A stretch of DNA of 64,000 nt from positions 558,001 through 622,000 of the forward strand of contig JAIXMN010000012.1 of assembly GCA_025716815.1 (NCBI GenBank), written 5' to 3'. The position numbers were made by a program, and so were the translations under genes. The notes beneath the pieces were generated by a model that did not search any database, was not told the DNA's origin, and saw nothing but the letters and a program-made list of their open reading frames with translations. This DNA is from Dichotomocladium elegans. Lineage: Eukaryota > Mucoromycota > Mucoromycetes > Mucorales > Lichtheimiaceae. Shown in pieces: positions 52,356 through 64,000 of this stretch. Numbering within the stretch: position 1 is the first letter of the stretch; the number at the start of each line of letters is the position of its first letter.

Positions 52356-52923
52356 GTTGTGGCAATTCGAGAAAAAAGGTGACGGAAAGTGATCCAAAAA
52401 ATCCCGCTTTATATCTCATCAAAAGGGAAAAAGGGGAACGCAGGGTGCTGAACAAGGTGGCTTTACGTCACGGGCTTCTCTCCCCCACACACACAGAAAT
52501 ATCTTGGCAAGCGGCTCTATCGTGTACAACCTTCTCAGCAGCGCAGCCAAGCCTTTTCTTTCTTTGTGTATCCTCTTCGTCGGGCGATTTAATGATTTGC
52601 TCACTTTCAGCGGTGGCTACACATATGCAAAGAATGCCCAAGCACAACACTGAACCGCGTTAAGGGTAAAGGGGGGGACGGAAATTAAAGAGGGTGGAAA
52701 AAGGAAGGGACTCTAACGGACCGACAGCGGTGAAGAAAAGGATGACCATAGGATAAAGGATATTTACATGTAATTTTTTGATGGTGTTTAAAGAGAACTA
52801 GCTCCGGAAAATTTAGAGTTGTCTAGTATTGATGAAGATGCTGATTACTGATCGGGTTGATGAGAACGTGCGGGTCGTGTGGCGATGGGGAGGTTGTTTT
52901 TATTGTTATTGCTGCATGCGTAA
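52356..52923. other. Spacer, CYSTM promoter to PTC7 end
   Basis: 570 nt. Short frames on both strands have no features. Confidence 0.4.
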
Positions 52924-54470
52924 TCAAGAAGCGATTGGGTGGATATGTTGCTGTTGTTGTTGCTGCTGCTGCTGCTTGAGGCCACGGACAAGTGTTACAA
53001 TACATGTGATATCGTCGATTTTGCCTCCGCGGTAATTGCTGCCATGCGCACGTGCATCTCGTGCCCATGGACTCAAGCGCTTCGGGTCAAGACTGAACCG
53101 ACGAGCAGCATCCGTAAGTGTTTTGGCAAGGTTGCGAACAGAATCGGCCACATCCTCGTCAGAGATATCACCTTTGGGACTAGCGAGGATATTACCCATT
53201 ACGCGGTTGACAATCTCAAGTGTTTCACTCGAGTAGACATTATCAAAATATCCGTCTGTGGCGAGTAGGATAATGTCATTATCCTTGAGGAAGAATGTCT
53301 TTTGGTCAGCATCCTTCGGCATGTCAGTCACGAAGTTGTCCCGATCTGGGTAGGTATCCGGAACAACGGTCAGCTGGAACCTAGCCCCGTTCATTCTCTC
53401 AGTTTCTTTGTTTGCGGGAAAATCGGATGTGCACAACCACTTACGGGCAGTTAAAATAGTGCTGCTGGCTGGGGCTCTCGTATACGATCTTTTCATCGCG
53501 GATGAGGAGGAATGCACTGTCGCCCAGGTTGACGCTGGTCATCTCACCAGTGGTCTTGCATAAATTAAGAATACAAGCTGTGCTGCTTCCAGCAGCGACC
53601 TTGCCCCCTCGCCTGAGTTGATGAAACGCGGTATCCAAAATCTGCAGGGCATCTATCGGAGGATGCTCCTCGGATTTTTTGGCAATTCCAGCTGCATTAT
53701 TCATCAGCGTCCATGAGAAGATAGCTGCCAAAAAAAAAACAAAAAATAGAAAAAGATGAGTCATTGAATTACGGAGCATCCCGGATAGGACGGGAGATTC
53801 ATCACAAGGCACCTGGATCAACTCCTGCTTCTGCCCAGCCGCCTACGCCGTCCGCCACACCGAGTGCCATGCCGTACGGAGTGTATGTGTGGAAGAACGC
53901 ATCTTCGCCTGCATCCACATTCCCGACTTTTGCTCGCTTCCAGTACGGCAACTTGTCCTCTGTCTGTCGCTGTCGGGCATTTCTGTTCTTGGGATGCCAT
54001 GCTGCGTGAGCAACGAACTGGAAACAATCCGTAGCCGCTGAAGCTTCTTTGTTATCACTCTGTGTGTTCTCTACTGATCCGGACGCTACAGACGATGTCG
54101 CTGAAGAATTGGGAGTTGATGTCGTTGTTGCTGCCGCTGCCGTGTTCTGCTTCAAATTAACTAAGGCATTACCGACTACATCAGGGTGTACAGTAAAGAT
54201 GCGATCAAAATTCCCCGCACCGGCTAAGGAATGCCCAATATTGCCATTAGCCGCAGACGTTTGTTCGAAAAAAGGAGTGTTTTGATGAGAGTTGGAAGCA
54301 ACGGTTGAATGATGCTGTTGTTGGTGGGCATGGGCGGTATTAAAGGTCAAAAGTCGCTGGGCATTGAAGGTGGGTCGTAGATAGGATGAAGGAGTAAGGA
54401 GAGGCTTTGCTGAGCCCCATTGTGCGATTTGTGAGACATTTGTCAGTCTTTGAACATATTGGCGAGCCAT
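52924..54470 (-). CDS. PTC7: PTC7-like PP2C phosphatase, probably mitochondrial
   Basis: The N-terminus MARQYVQRLTNVSQIAQWGS has Arg without early acidic residues, as in a mitochondrial presequence. A long Ser/Thr/Ala/Asn-rich linker follows. PP2C motifs are AGEDAFF, GVADGVGGWAEAGVDPG, AAGSSTACI, VNLGDSAFLLIRD, LLATDGYFDNVYS and GGKIDDITCIVTLVRG. The metal-binding Asp residues in DGVGG, DGYFDN and DDITC are present. This spacing is that of the PTC7/PPTC7 branch. The C-terminus is a run of nine Gln followed by HIHPIAS. At least four exons. Confidence 0.9.
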
Positions 54471-55097
54471 TTTTTTCAGGAGGAAGGGGTGGGGTTGGGC
54501 AGGTGTGTGTGTGTGTGTGTCGTGAAAAAAGGAAAGAAAACAAAAGGATGGGATGCTCGAATTGCGTCACAAAAAAAACCATTCCAAAAGCCTCTTCCAT
54601 TCACACACGTCACCTCATTCTCTATTTTTCAGGTTCTCGTCCTATCCTTCACATACCAAGTATTCCCACCCTACACACACATTATACATTGCCTTTCTTC
54701 TCACACCTTGTGCAGCCCATCTCAGACCAGTCTGTTGGTCTCAGGCAACACTCTCGCATAGCCAAACAAGCGTAACATGCCTGAATCTTTTAAATGAGTA
54801 CACGGTTATCACCGGCATCTGTGGAAGTAGAAGAAAAGGTTTGCTTTTTCGATAGGTAGGATCAAAGATCAGAGCAGACAATTGTGTCTCGCTTTCGCAG
54901 ACGCTTTTTTTCCTTCTCTTTACCACCTGCATGGTGAGAGCGGCATCTCGTAGGAACTCGGAGATTAAAAGAAGCTACAAGTCGCGCAGAAGGATGTCTG
55001 CATGAACATCCTCTTTAAGTCAACAATGATTCCATCCAGCACCTATTCATAGCGTCAGATACGCTCTCCAGGTGTATTAATAGTCAATTTCTACATA
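54471..55097. other. Spacer, PTC7 promoter to transposon ruin
   Basis: About 630 nt. CT-rich leader sequence with GT/CA runs near 54503-54519; no gene recognised. Confidence 0.35.
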
Positions 55098-56531
55098 TTG
55101 GCATCCGATAAACAACTGTTATTATATTTGCCGTCTGCTGGAAAGAATTTCTGTAGAATTCTGTGGCATGCTGGGGAACTCGAGCTTTCAGAATATGGAC
55201 AATCTGACCGTTCATCAGGTCATATGATGGTAAACGCACTTTTGTCGCACAAAAAGCTCGACAAACTTCCTTTTCCTTCTATCCACACTCATCATTCTGA
55301 AATTATTTGGCAATGCCAGGGCCATCTTGTAGATGAACAAGTCTGCCCTCAGCCAATAGGCCATGTCATTGGCGAGGAGATGTATTTTATTCAATTTATT
55401 TGCTCCCGTGCAGAATACCTGCGTAGCCTATCTTGCAAATAACTCTAGGATTATTACAACACATACTCCTACACAAAGGAAACAGATATTCCGATGAAAG
55501 AGTGAGCTACATAACTTAATAACTTACATTGACTATACATGGTATTTGAAGCTGATACTCGAGGAGATTTTGAGTGAATCAACTCTTGTAAATAATCAGG
55601 AATACATCCCTATTCAGCACAGTGATGGGCGCTGCAGTATGAAAACGGTCCTGAAAGCATGCGTATGAAACAATGAACCCGAGGTAGCACACATATTCTT
55701 GATGAAGAACACAAGATTTATTTTATAACGAATTGATGAAAATACATCCAATGTGCTTAAGCTGCCTATGGAGCAATGGCTGAAGAGATTTTGACAGACT
55801 TAAATTATCCAAAACGACGAACGACCAATTTAAGAGAATGGATGCAACTTGTCACTGAAAAGCATTCAAAATCAACCTATCGATAGGAATAGTGACGTAA
55901 GGATTCAAGAACGCATGACTTGGTGCGCTGTTGAGAAGTAATTGAAGTTGAATTGTAGCGGTTGGCCTATCAAAGGCAGCGATAGTTTTGGAGAAATATC
56001 AGCATAAGGGGTCACTCAGATGTAGCTTAAGGCTCCTGCAGCCCTCAACAAGAACAGAGAGTGAGCAATTCAAAATTGGCAAGCAATGGGAATAGCAAAC
56101 TGGAATTTCTTAAGGCTATACTGGACGAGATAGATAGAGTGCGATTATATCAAGGGCTACTATATGGTAATAGGTAATTCATCACTGTTTAAGGCTAAAG
56201 ATATTCCCAGGTGCCTATCCGGATATGCGCTGGTACTGAGCCAGATGGTTAAGTCGAAGGATACGGAAAAAGTAGTATTTTCATTGTCTAATGAGATCTT
56301 TTTACCTATTGATAGGACTACTTTCTACAAGTTTATGCGACTTTTTTTTTATCTTGAGTATGAAAAAAATAAATGTACGTTGATAGCTGTCATACAAGAT
56401 TCGGTGTCCCTCCGCATAACAGCTGTACTATTGTTAAGGTTCAATTTTAAAGTAAAAACTCGTGGATCAATGTCGCGCAAAACTTCGCTGTTTTCCATGC
56501 CAGCTGTGCCTCTAAGGAGAATCAAACGTTA
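55098..56531 (+). mobile_element. Decayed Tc1/mariner-like transposon copy
   Basis: The first open piece (55098-55442) includes VIGEEMYFIQFICSRAEYLRS, paralogous to the remnant at 13.7-14.3 kb. Downstream, in drifting frames with many stops, are traces of the same transposase. The HTH region (about 55530-55660) ends in QYENGPES. HILDEEHK lies near 55700, an RTTNLRE stretch near 55820, and a DDE-like block (about 56110-56200) reads FLKAILDEID, then YYMVIGNSSLFKAKDI. Intact relatives have a catalytic Asp where this copy has Gly (VIGNS). Multiple stops and shifts mean the copy is dead. Confidence 0.65.
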
Positions 56532-57419
56532 GTGCTTCGTAAAGTTACAGCAGCTGTTTGTTATTTTATTTTGGAAAAAGATGAAAGGGAAAATAAGGGG
56601 CTAGTGATGTTATTATATTCAGGCATCATGAAATCCCATACGTCAAAGCTCAAGTCCTTGTGTCTGTAAGACTTAGTAAACCTACTCAAAAGTGCCTTGC
56701 ACGGCGCTGCCACCACTGTATACAGATCGAAACCCAGCCATATGAGTACAGAAAAAAGTTTTTCTCAAATATCTCGATTTCAACATCATATGAAGGCACG
56801 CGGTAGTCAACTGTTAATTCTTGGCTTATTAAATCCCTCCCCCAATGTTACCAGCAGGAAACTTAACCGAATGATAAGGAACATCTATGAAATACTATAG
56901 CATCAACTGACTCTTCATTTCAAATAGGCTGCAAAAATCTCTTCCAGAAATCGTTTTTAAGTTGGACCAGTGAAAAGAAGCAAAGTGCAAGCGGCAAATA
57001 ATTATTTTTTCCCGGCCTCGACCTTTGCTGGTGACCCATGATTTTTTTTTGACCGGAGCATATGTCCTACCGTACACGCAAACAGCTAAAGCACACATAT
57101 ACACATCACAGTACGCGCACAAACATGTTCCCTGAATATTCGCAGGTCTCCCAGTGTCGAGAACTTTTTTCTTCTCCGCCGTTGCTTGCGCTCTTCTGCT
57201 GCCGGATGAGGCCGAGGAGTGCTTGTCTGATCTAAAAAAAAATTACCATGATCTAGAAAAAGAGTTAACAACGGAGAGACATCATGCATGAATGGAAGTC
57301 AAAGCCGGGGCATAAAAATTAAAAAACTAATGCAGCATCTCGAGATAATGCATAGCACTAATACACATTCACATACACACGTCCATCCATTGTACCGCGA
57401 TCTTACATAGTAGCTAAAT
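56532..57419. other. Intergenic flank of the transposon ruin
   Basis: About 890 nt, AT-rich, short frames only. It may include the element's end, but no terminal repeat was identified. Confidence 0.35.
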
Positions 57420-57763
57420 ATGTCCGAACGAACAGAGGAGGCGCGGAGGAACTTGAGGTTCACGGCGGTGTGGCACTCTCGTGAGGCAAAATTGTGTGCA
57501 ACCAAGACTGCTGCTGACCAATGGCACGAAGAGTACTACGACTTTTGTCAAAGGTTGCGGACTTCAAGGTTGACGGATTTGGAACCATCAACTATCTCAG
57601 CATGGAAGAAGCGTCAGTTTTCGACTTGGTGTTTCCTATCAAATCAGAGATCTCATGTACAACACAATGTCCAAGTTCAGATTGCCATCGTTATAGGAGA
57701 AGAGCAAACATTTTACATGGATACATTTCATCCTAGCAACAATGACACAGTGCGAGACTAAAC
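57420..57763 (+). other. Uncharacterised reading frames, possible gene fragment
   Basis: Two overlapping plus-strand frames look more protein-like than their surroundings. One starts at 57420 (MSERTEEARRNLRFTAVWHS). The other, from 57521, includes INYLSMEEASVFDLVFPIKS and then CTTQCPSSDC. Their compositions suggest one ancestral coding stretch with a frame change between about 57530 and 57570. I do not recognise a family. Confidence 0.3.
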
Positions 57764-58203
57764 TATATATAATACAAATATGGGTATTCTTAACTATAAC
57801 TTTCTGGTCGTAGCAGCGTGTTGCTGTTCAAAGTTTTCTGCACCATCGAATGAACTGCATTCAGCTTATCCTTGTACAACGTATTTCGTATCGTGCCATC
57901 TCTGATGTCTTGCAAAGTTTGTGCCGCCTGTAAGGTTGACCATTTGAAAGTAAGCTTAGAAATGTACCTGCTTGAGTACAAGCTGTACGCTTTTGCTCCA
58001 CAAAAAGGAAGCCATGAATCCCGGGCATTGACCACCGAAGCTCGTCCGCTTGTCTTTGCCTAACCTACTGAGATTAATTCGTCCGGTCGGACGGGGAGAG
58101 TGTGTCGAAGTCCGACGGGGACGTTATTTTCTTCTCTCCCACTTGCAGTTTCCTGTATCACTTGTCACCCTTTCTCTCACTTCTCACCTCTCGGCCTAAG
58201 AGT
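57764..58203. other. Upstream region of the first MFS gene
   Basis: 440 nt. A cysteine-containing frame (57872-58063, VCAACKVDHLKVSLEM) may continue the fragment to the left. The last 100 nt are the C/T-rich leader of the permease gene. Confidence 0.3.
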
Positions 58204-60157
58204 ATGGCAGAAACCAAAGTGGTATACACGACTGAAGTGACGACTGAGACTCACAGCGTCACCACGACGACGTCTGAAGTCAAGGAATCGATGAAGACCA
58301 CATCAACGGATGCTGCCCAGGAATATGACAAACACGGAGATCTTATCTTTGTTCAGAGTGATGCCGAGAAGGCTATCGTTCGAAAGATGGATTTTATTTT
58401 TGTGATGCCTTTTATTGCCATTATCAATTTCTTGCAGGTAAAATTGGATCACTACAAGTTTTCGAAAGATATCGGTGTCTAATCAAACAAGCATTCTTTG
58501 GGCCCTACGTAGTTCTTTGACAAGTCCACCTTGAACTACGCAGCTGTTCTCGGAATTAAGGAAGCCACCCATACTTCAGGTTCCCAGTTCAGCTGGGTGG
58601 GTTCCCTGTTCTATCTTGGCTACCTAGTATTCCAGGTAAAATATATGACTAATATCTGCTGTCCGTAGTTTATTCCATCTCATATTTACTCTGTATTCTT
58701 CATAGTTTCCCAATCAGCTCCTCCTTCAACGTGTTCCTCTCGCAAAGTACATTGGTGTTCTTGTCATCTTATGGGGTACCGTCCTCGCCGTGACCTTCCA
58801 AGCAAAGACGTTCGTCCATCTGGCTGTCCTCCGTACTATCCTCGGTTTCTTTGAAGCTGCCATGTACCCTTGCTGTATCATGTTGATCAGTACCCTATAT
58901 CGTCGTTGCGAACAGCCTGGACGTATTGGTTAGTAGTACTTAATCTAGTTGTACTACTGAATTGGCAAGTGGTCTTAATTCGCTATTTTCTGCAACTAGG
59001 CGTCCTTTATATTTGCAATGGTGTTGCTGCAATGGTCGGTGGTTTCATTGGCTACGGTGTCGGAAACACCTTGGAAGGCGTTGGTGGCCATGGTTCTTGG
59101 CAATGGTAAACTAAAGCATCATATGCTATCCAGCCACAATACTTACTCCAACGCAACCATGCAATCGTCAATGTATATAGGCTCATGCTCATCCTTGGTG
59201 TTGTTACTGTCGGCTTTGGCTTCATAATCTTTTTTGGACTTATTGATAACCCCCGCTCCCGCTTCCTGAAGCTTACCTCTGAGCAACTCGCAATTGTTGA
59301 CGAGCGCATGCGCGACAATTCCACTGTCGTCAACCACAAAATCAAGTATCACCAAATGTTGGAAGCCCTCAAAGAGCCTCGATTCTACTGCTTCATCTTT
59401 GCCGCCTTGCTCATCAACATTCAAAACGGTGCTCTGGGTGCATTCACCGCACTTATTACCGTTGGTTTTGGCTTTTCCGTATGTATCCTTCCCGTTGAAC
59501 AAGGTGGTTAAAATTCTCGTGCCCATATACTAAAATTTTCTTTTACCTCTCCTTCCTAGGGCGTTGACGCTCTCTTGTTGGGCGTTCCAACCGGTGCTGT
59601 CGTCATCATCTTCATCGCACTCAGCATTTGGTATAATCGCAAGTACGGCAATACCCTCTACGTTGCCTGCGTTATGTTGGTTATCACCATCATTGGCTTG
59701 ATCCTGTTGATTACCATCCCTGTCCCCAAGGCCAAACTTCTCGGTCTCTATCTTCTTTGGGGTTACTGTGCTGCCTTCTCTATGTTCTTGTCTTCCGTGG
59801 CCAACAACGTCTGTGGCTATACTAAGAAACTCTTTTACAGTTCCTGCATTATTGTTTTCTATACGGTACATATCGTGTTCGCAATAAGGTTATTTGTCTC
59901 TCTGACCGTTGTATTTTTTTTAGATCGGCAACTTTGCTGGCCCGCTCATGATGGTTGACTCTCAGAAGCCTTTGTACTTGGGCGGTATGATCGCCTACAT
60001 TGCTGCTGACGCTATCGCCATTCTCCTACTCCTCTATGCCCGTTACTGGATGGCCCGGTCCAACCGCGAGCGCTTGAGCCGAGGCATCAGCAAGTCAGAG
60101 GGCGAAAAACTTGACATGACAGATCGGGAAGACCCCAACTTTATTTACCGTCTGTAA
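58204..60157 (+). CDS. MFS permease, Dal5/anion:cation symporter type, copy 1
   Basis: Seven exons (58204-58437, 58513-58635, 58706-58928, 59000-59105, 59181-59478, 59560-59865, 59924-60157) sum to 1524 nt, 507 residues. The N-terminus is Thr/Glu-rich and cytosolic. Membrane segments follow from FIFVMPFIAIINFLQ, with the family marks DKSTLNYAAVLGI, SFLGS-like VGSLFYLGYLVFQFPNQ, LGFFEAAMYPCCIMLIS and LYRRCEQPGRIG. The C-terminus is EDPNFIYRL. Dal5-family proteins import allantoate, nicotinate, vitamins or other small acids; the substrate here cannot be told. It is the first of a tandem pair. Confidence 0.92.
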
Positions 60158-61409
60158 AAAAAAAACCAACCGTGTGCATAATCATCAAACAGGAATGCAA
60201 ACGAGCGGTTTGGTGTATAAATCTAGACCTTAATTCTGTATTCCCTGATTCTCTCAGATATCCCAGTTCAACAACATTCCTAGCAGTCTCACTTTCTCTG
60301 CCATTCTTTTATTTAAATAGCTAGCTAATACAAATTAATCAGAACTATCCGTTTTGTGTATTTCCTATACCTGCGTTGACCGGGGGGGGCGACAGCGCTA
60401 GCTATGGTTTCCTCGCCACAGCCTGCGCAATTTGTGTGACCATCTAATTTTTTGGCTGATAGGAGAGATGAATAACTTCCAATTGTTCTTGTTGCTATTT
60501 CAACACTGCGCGCCCTTAGCGACAGCCATCTAAGGCGAAATGTAATCTTCATAAGACTGTACGTTTTCAGGATACCACCGCCTGTATGTACGGGAGTGTT
60601 CCACTTATTCAACCTCGGAAGTGGACAAAATTAGGATCAAGGCAATCAACGTAACCAAATAAGAAAAGGTGACGGGACCCTAGTTCACCCAACATTTACA
60701 TGCTTCCCGGCTCTCTCTTTCTGTGTTGGAATATGTTTTTCCTTCTCAGCGCATGGTAATTGCACCGCAACTTGTCCCTCGCGCGCTGTCCCACCAATGG
60801 CAGCAGCTCCGTCAATGGAGGGTACAAAAGAGGCTGTGGTGTAACAGCGACGAGACGAGCACATGTCCGTATTTGACTAAACACCCGCGCGCGGAACAAA
60901 GTTCCCCTTCCCTTTTTTTTTTGTAACGTAACATTTATATCCACATGTGTATATCTCCCCCAACCACAAAATTATGTCTCTTCCTAATCGATCTGTGAAA
61001 TACATGGCTATTTGCTAAAATAACCACACGAGCATCTGTTTTTTTTTATCAAAGATAGATGACAGTTCGCGAAGATGAGACCGGTGCGATGCCAATCAAA
61101 TTTACCTTCCTGGGGACAGCTATCATTAGAAATAGAAAAGGAAAGGCTATTTCTTCCTACTGCTCTCCGCCATAACCCACCCCTCTCTTTCTCTTTCTGT
61201 TCGGTCATATTTGTAGTAGTACTACATTCCACTACAACAAGTGGTATATTCCGCACGCCGCCAGCCGTTTGTTGTTTCTTTCCATATCCTTGACTTGCTC
61301 ACCGAGACGTTCATTACTCGAGCAAGAATAAAAGTCTTCCTGAGCCTTAATGCTATACCAACACAGCACAACAGACGGACAACACAATTCTGAAGTAGAG
61401 CTCAACAAC
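60158..61409. other. Spacer between the two MFS genes
   Basis: 1.25 kb. No gene recognised; T/C-rich promoter-like sequence lies before 61350. An in-frame upstream ATG at 61350 could lengthen copy 2 by 20 residues. Confidence 0.4.
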
Positions 61410-63315
61410 ATGGAAAAAACGTCTACACCATCTCTTTATGCGGAGAACAATCGGTACGATACTTCGTACGGCTACAGCGTCGAAGAGCCTATCAAGAGCA
61501 GCGAAGAACGTGCTCTTGTGCGCAAGCTGGACTTTTATATCATGCCCATCATCTGCGTGCTCGATTTTCTGCAGGTAAACAAAACGACATGTTCTTGACA
61601 GCCGTATACTTTCCGACTGTTCCGTACATTATCAGCTGATTATATTTCTTTAAAGTTTCTTGACAAATCGACAATCAATTACGCTGGCGTTTTCGATTTC
61701 AAGAAAGATCTCGGTTTGGATGGTTTTCAATTCAGCTTTTTGGGTTCGATTTTCTATCTCGGCTTCCTTCTGTTCCAGGTACGGACAAAGCATTTCCTGG
61801 ACAACTAGACGATTATTCTCTTTACAGAAATTCATATGCATGGAACCTGCGTAGCTACCAAACAATTACTTTTTGCAACGATTTTCAGTGGCGCATTACC
61901 TTGGTGTGATCACCACTATTTGGGGTATTGTTCTTGCGCTCCATGCCCTGGCCACCAACTTTTCTCAGGCCGCAGCCCTACGCTTCTTTCTTGGCTTTTT
62001 CGAAGCAGGCACTTATCCTGCTCTCACCTTGATCGTCAGCACCTGCTATCGCCGGTCCGAACAGGCTGCCCGACTTGGTTAGCTACATTATTGCTAGCCG
62101 ATTACGAATAACGCTAACTGATCTCCGTATTTTATCTACAATCAGGTGCGTTCTGGACGTTCAGCGGCATTGGCGCTGTTGCCGGTGGCCTTATTAGCTA
62201 CGGCATTGGCAAAATGGAAAACGACTTGGGCCTTGCTCGCTGGAAATGGTAAATACCCGGTTGTTAATTCCATTGGGCACGTGATCTCATTCGACTTCGT
62301 TACTCTCTTTAAAACAATGAATGCTAGGATTATGATCATCCTTGGCGCAGCCACCGCCGTCATGGGCGTCGTCACATTCTTCTTCCTCATCGACAATCCA
62401 AAAGCGAAATCCTTGAGACTCAATGCAGAACAGGAAATCCTTGTAGAAGAGCGCACACATGACAACGCTGTTGTGCGTACAGCAGCGATTAAACGGCACC
62501 AGATCGTTGAGGCCTTGGGCGAGTATCGTTTCTGGGCTCTGAACTTTGCGTGCATGTTCTTGAATCTGCAGAACGGTGCTCTGGGTATTTATAATGCCCA
62601 GCTCGTTATCGATTTTGGTTTCAACGTAAGCCCTTGGTCAGAGAATAGTATCCATGGAAAGCTCTCTTTTAACTCGAACAACAACAATGCGACTTATTTT
62701 AGCAACTCCAAAGCGTCCTTTTGACAGCTGGCACTGGTGGATTTGATATCATCTTCATCTTCATTGCGGTTGTCGTTACTAAACGAACGAAAGAAACCCT
62801 TCTCACTGCTTCGGGGATGATGTTGATTGATGTCCTCGGCTTGATTTTGCTGCAAGTGATCCCTATCATCCGTCTCAGACTTATCGGCTTCTATATGCTG
62901 TGGACCTATCCTGCTGCATATGTGCTGCTGCTCGCGAATGTCTCGAATAATGTTTCTGGATACACCAAAAAAATCTTCTATAATGGTGCACTCATGATCT
63001 TTTACACCGTACGTCAACTTATTCTTTATCTCCCTCTGTTTCGGCGAATCAGACTGACACTAACGTCACATAAAAAAACAGATCGGAAATTTTGTTGGTC
63101 CGCTCCTTATGCTTGATTCCGAAAAGCCAAATTATCGCACTGGCATGGTCATCTACACTGTAGCCGGCTTCTTGGTGATATTGCTCTTTATCTCGGTTCG
63201 TCAAAAGATGGCGGCTGTCAATCGCGCTCGTCTTGCACAGCCCTCAGGCGTTATCACCAATGTAGAAGATGATCTGAGTGATGTTCAGGATCCAAACTTT
63301 ATCTACCGGCTATAA
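61410..63315 (+). CDS. MFS permease, Dal5/anion:cation symporter type, copy 2
   Basis: Seven exons (61410-61574, 61656-61778, 61855-62077, 62146-62248, 62328-62625, 62703-63008, 63082-63315), 483 residues. Five of the seven exons have exactly the lengths of copy 1 (123, 223, 298, 306 and 234 nt). Exon 4 differs by one codon and exon 1 is shorter. Shared motifs are DKSTINYAGVFDF, LGSIFYLGFLLFQ, FLGFFEAGTYPALTLIVS, YRRSEQAARLG and the same end DPNFIYRL. It arose by tandem duplication and has since diverged widely, so substrates may differ. Confidence 0.92.
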
Positions 63316-64000
63316 CCAGTCTTTTCCTTTCTAGACAAGAGACTCAACGCAGTATATATTTCTTTTCATCTACCCTCTATTTCGCTTTTCTTTGGTTATA
63401 TTCCCCCCTCATGCCTGAAATTCCATGATGCTACTGCTGCTATACCATTGTACGCTTTACTTCTTTATTAGAAACATCCTGCTTGGAAAAAGACCTTCTC
63501 CAATTATTATATGTGACCCTTGTAGGAAGATGTTGTTGATCATATTATTAAATTGGATATACTTTATCTTACTATCGGTGTGTCTCACATTCCAAAATTT
63601 ATACGGTGCTTTTACTCAAAGTAACGTTGCACCGTTGACGACCGTTGTGATACCACGGCGTTGAATGCGACACTGTTAATTAGAGCCTAACCCGGATGTT
63701 AAAGACGCTCTTCGAATCGGGAGGTGGATGAGGGTTCTTAATCAGGATTAGCTCCAACCTAGACCTTCTTTATGCGCTAGTGAGACATGCTTTCTGCATG
63801 CGCATTGTTATTTTGTCGTTTTCTTGCCATTGCCTTTCAGTTAGTCATACCGAGAATACCGTGTGAAATCCCCGTTGATCTTGACCGCCTCTTCTTGGCA
63901 GAATAAATGCCGCGATCATTCTCCCATGGAAAAAATATCAATCGTCATACCTCATCATTCGATTATTGAAACACAAGCATGTGCTGGTGTCTCTCGTGGA
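63316..64000. other. Downstream flank of MFS copy 2
   Basis: 685 nt to the window end. A 79-codon hydrophobic frame (63425-63664) is probably chance. Nothing else is seen. Confidence 0.35.

Overview
The window is nuclear DNA of a filamentous fungus, most likely an early-diverging Mucoromycota (Mucorales-type) genome. Genes are dense and split by many 50-120 nt introns, leaders are long and pyrimidine-rich, and microsatellites are common. The content is eukaryotic and fungal (ERG6 sterol methyltransferase, uricase with a peroxisomal tail, arginase, GRC3, ACL4) but includes items unusual for Dikarya: a cobalamin-dependent methionine synthase, an HPS1-like BLOC-3 subunit and a Fanzor (eukaryotic TnpB homologue). 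No rRNA or tRNA gene, CRISPR array or viral gene was recognised. Genus and species are not claimed.

Layout: 0.4-3.2 kb, a p21-activated-kinase-like protein with two CRIB motifs and a degenerate kinase domain; 3.7-4.6 kb, ribosomal protein uL5/RPL11; 4.7-4.9 kb (-), APC11; 5.2-7.6 kb, a GH5 sterylglucosidase/endoglycoceramidase-like enzyme; 7.9-10.5 kb, HPS1-like; 10.9-14.3 kb, a mobile-element island on the minus strand with a decayed Fanzor, a hairpin cluster directly behind it (candidate guide/omega RNA) and a Tc1/mariner-like remnant; 15.1-16.5 kb, a Sel1-repeat protein; 17.8-19.3 kb, ERG6 followed by a perfect G-quadruplex motif; 19.6-22.3 kb (-), GRC3; 22.3-24.4 kb, a gene-poor AT-rich block; 24.4-25.5 kb (-), arginase; 26.7-31.0 kb, methionine synthase; 31.1-31.7 kb, PSMG3-like proteasome chaperone; 32.0-33.7 kb (-), ARP2; 34.0-35.6 kb (-), seipin; 35.8-36.5 kb (-), AIG2-like cyclotransferase; 37.4-38.5 kb, a coiled-coil/CxxC protein; 39.2-40.1 kb (-), mitoribosomal mL46; 40.9-41.6 kb (-), a Myb/SANT-like protein; 44.3-45.7 kb (-), ACL4; 46.1-47.2 kb (-), uricase; 48.8-50.2 kb, pepsin-type vacuolar protease; 50.3-51.5 kb (-), mRNA cap methyltransferase; 52.1-52.4 kb (-), a tiny CYSTM protein; 52.9-54.5 kb (-), PTC7-like phosphatase; 55.1-56.5 kb, a second Tc1/mariner-like ruin; 58.2-63.3 kb, a tandem pair of Dal5-type MFS permeases.

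Most of the window is ordinary housekeeping DNA without operon logic. The exceptional items are the Fanzor island with its RNA-hairpin tail, the double-CRIB pseudokinase-like PAK, BLOC-3 and B12 biology in a fungus, and several perfect inverted repeats or G-quadruplex motifs in non-coding DNA. Gene models were spliced by hand from GT-AG (three times GC-AG) signals and reading-frame continuity. Where exon sums are stated they were checked for divisibility by three. Homology calls rest on recognised motifs, with no database search.
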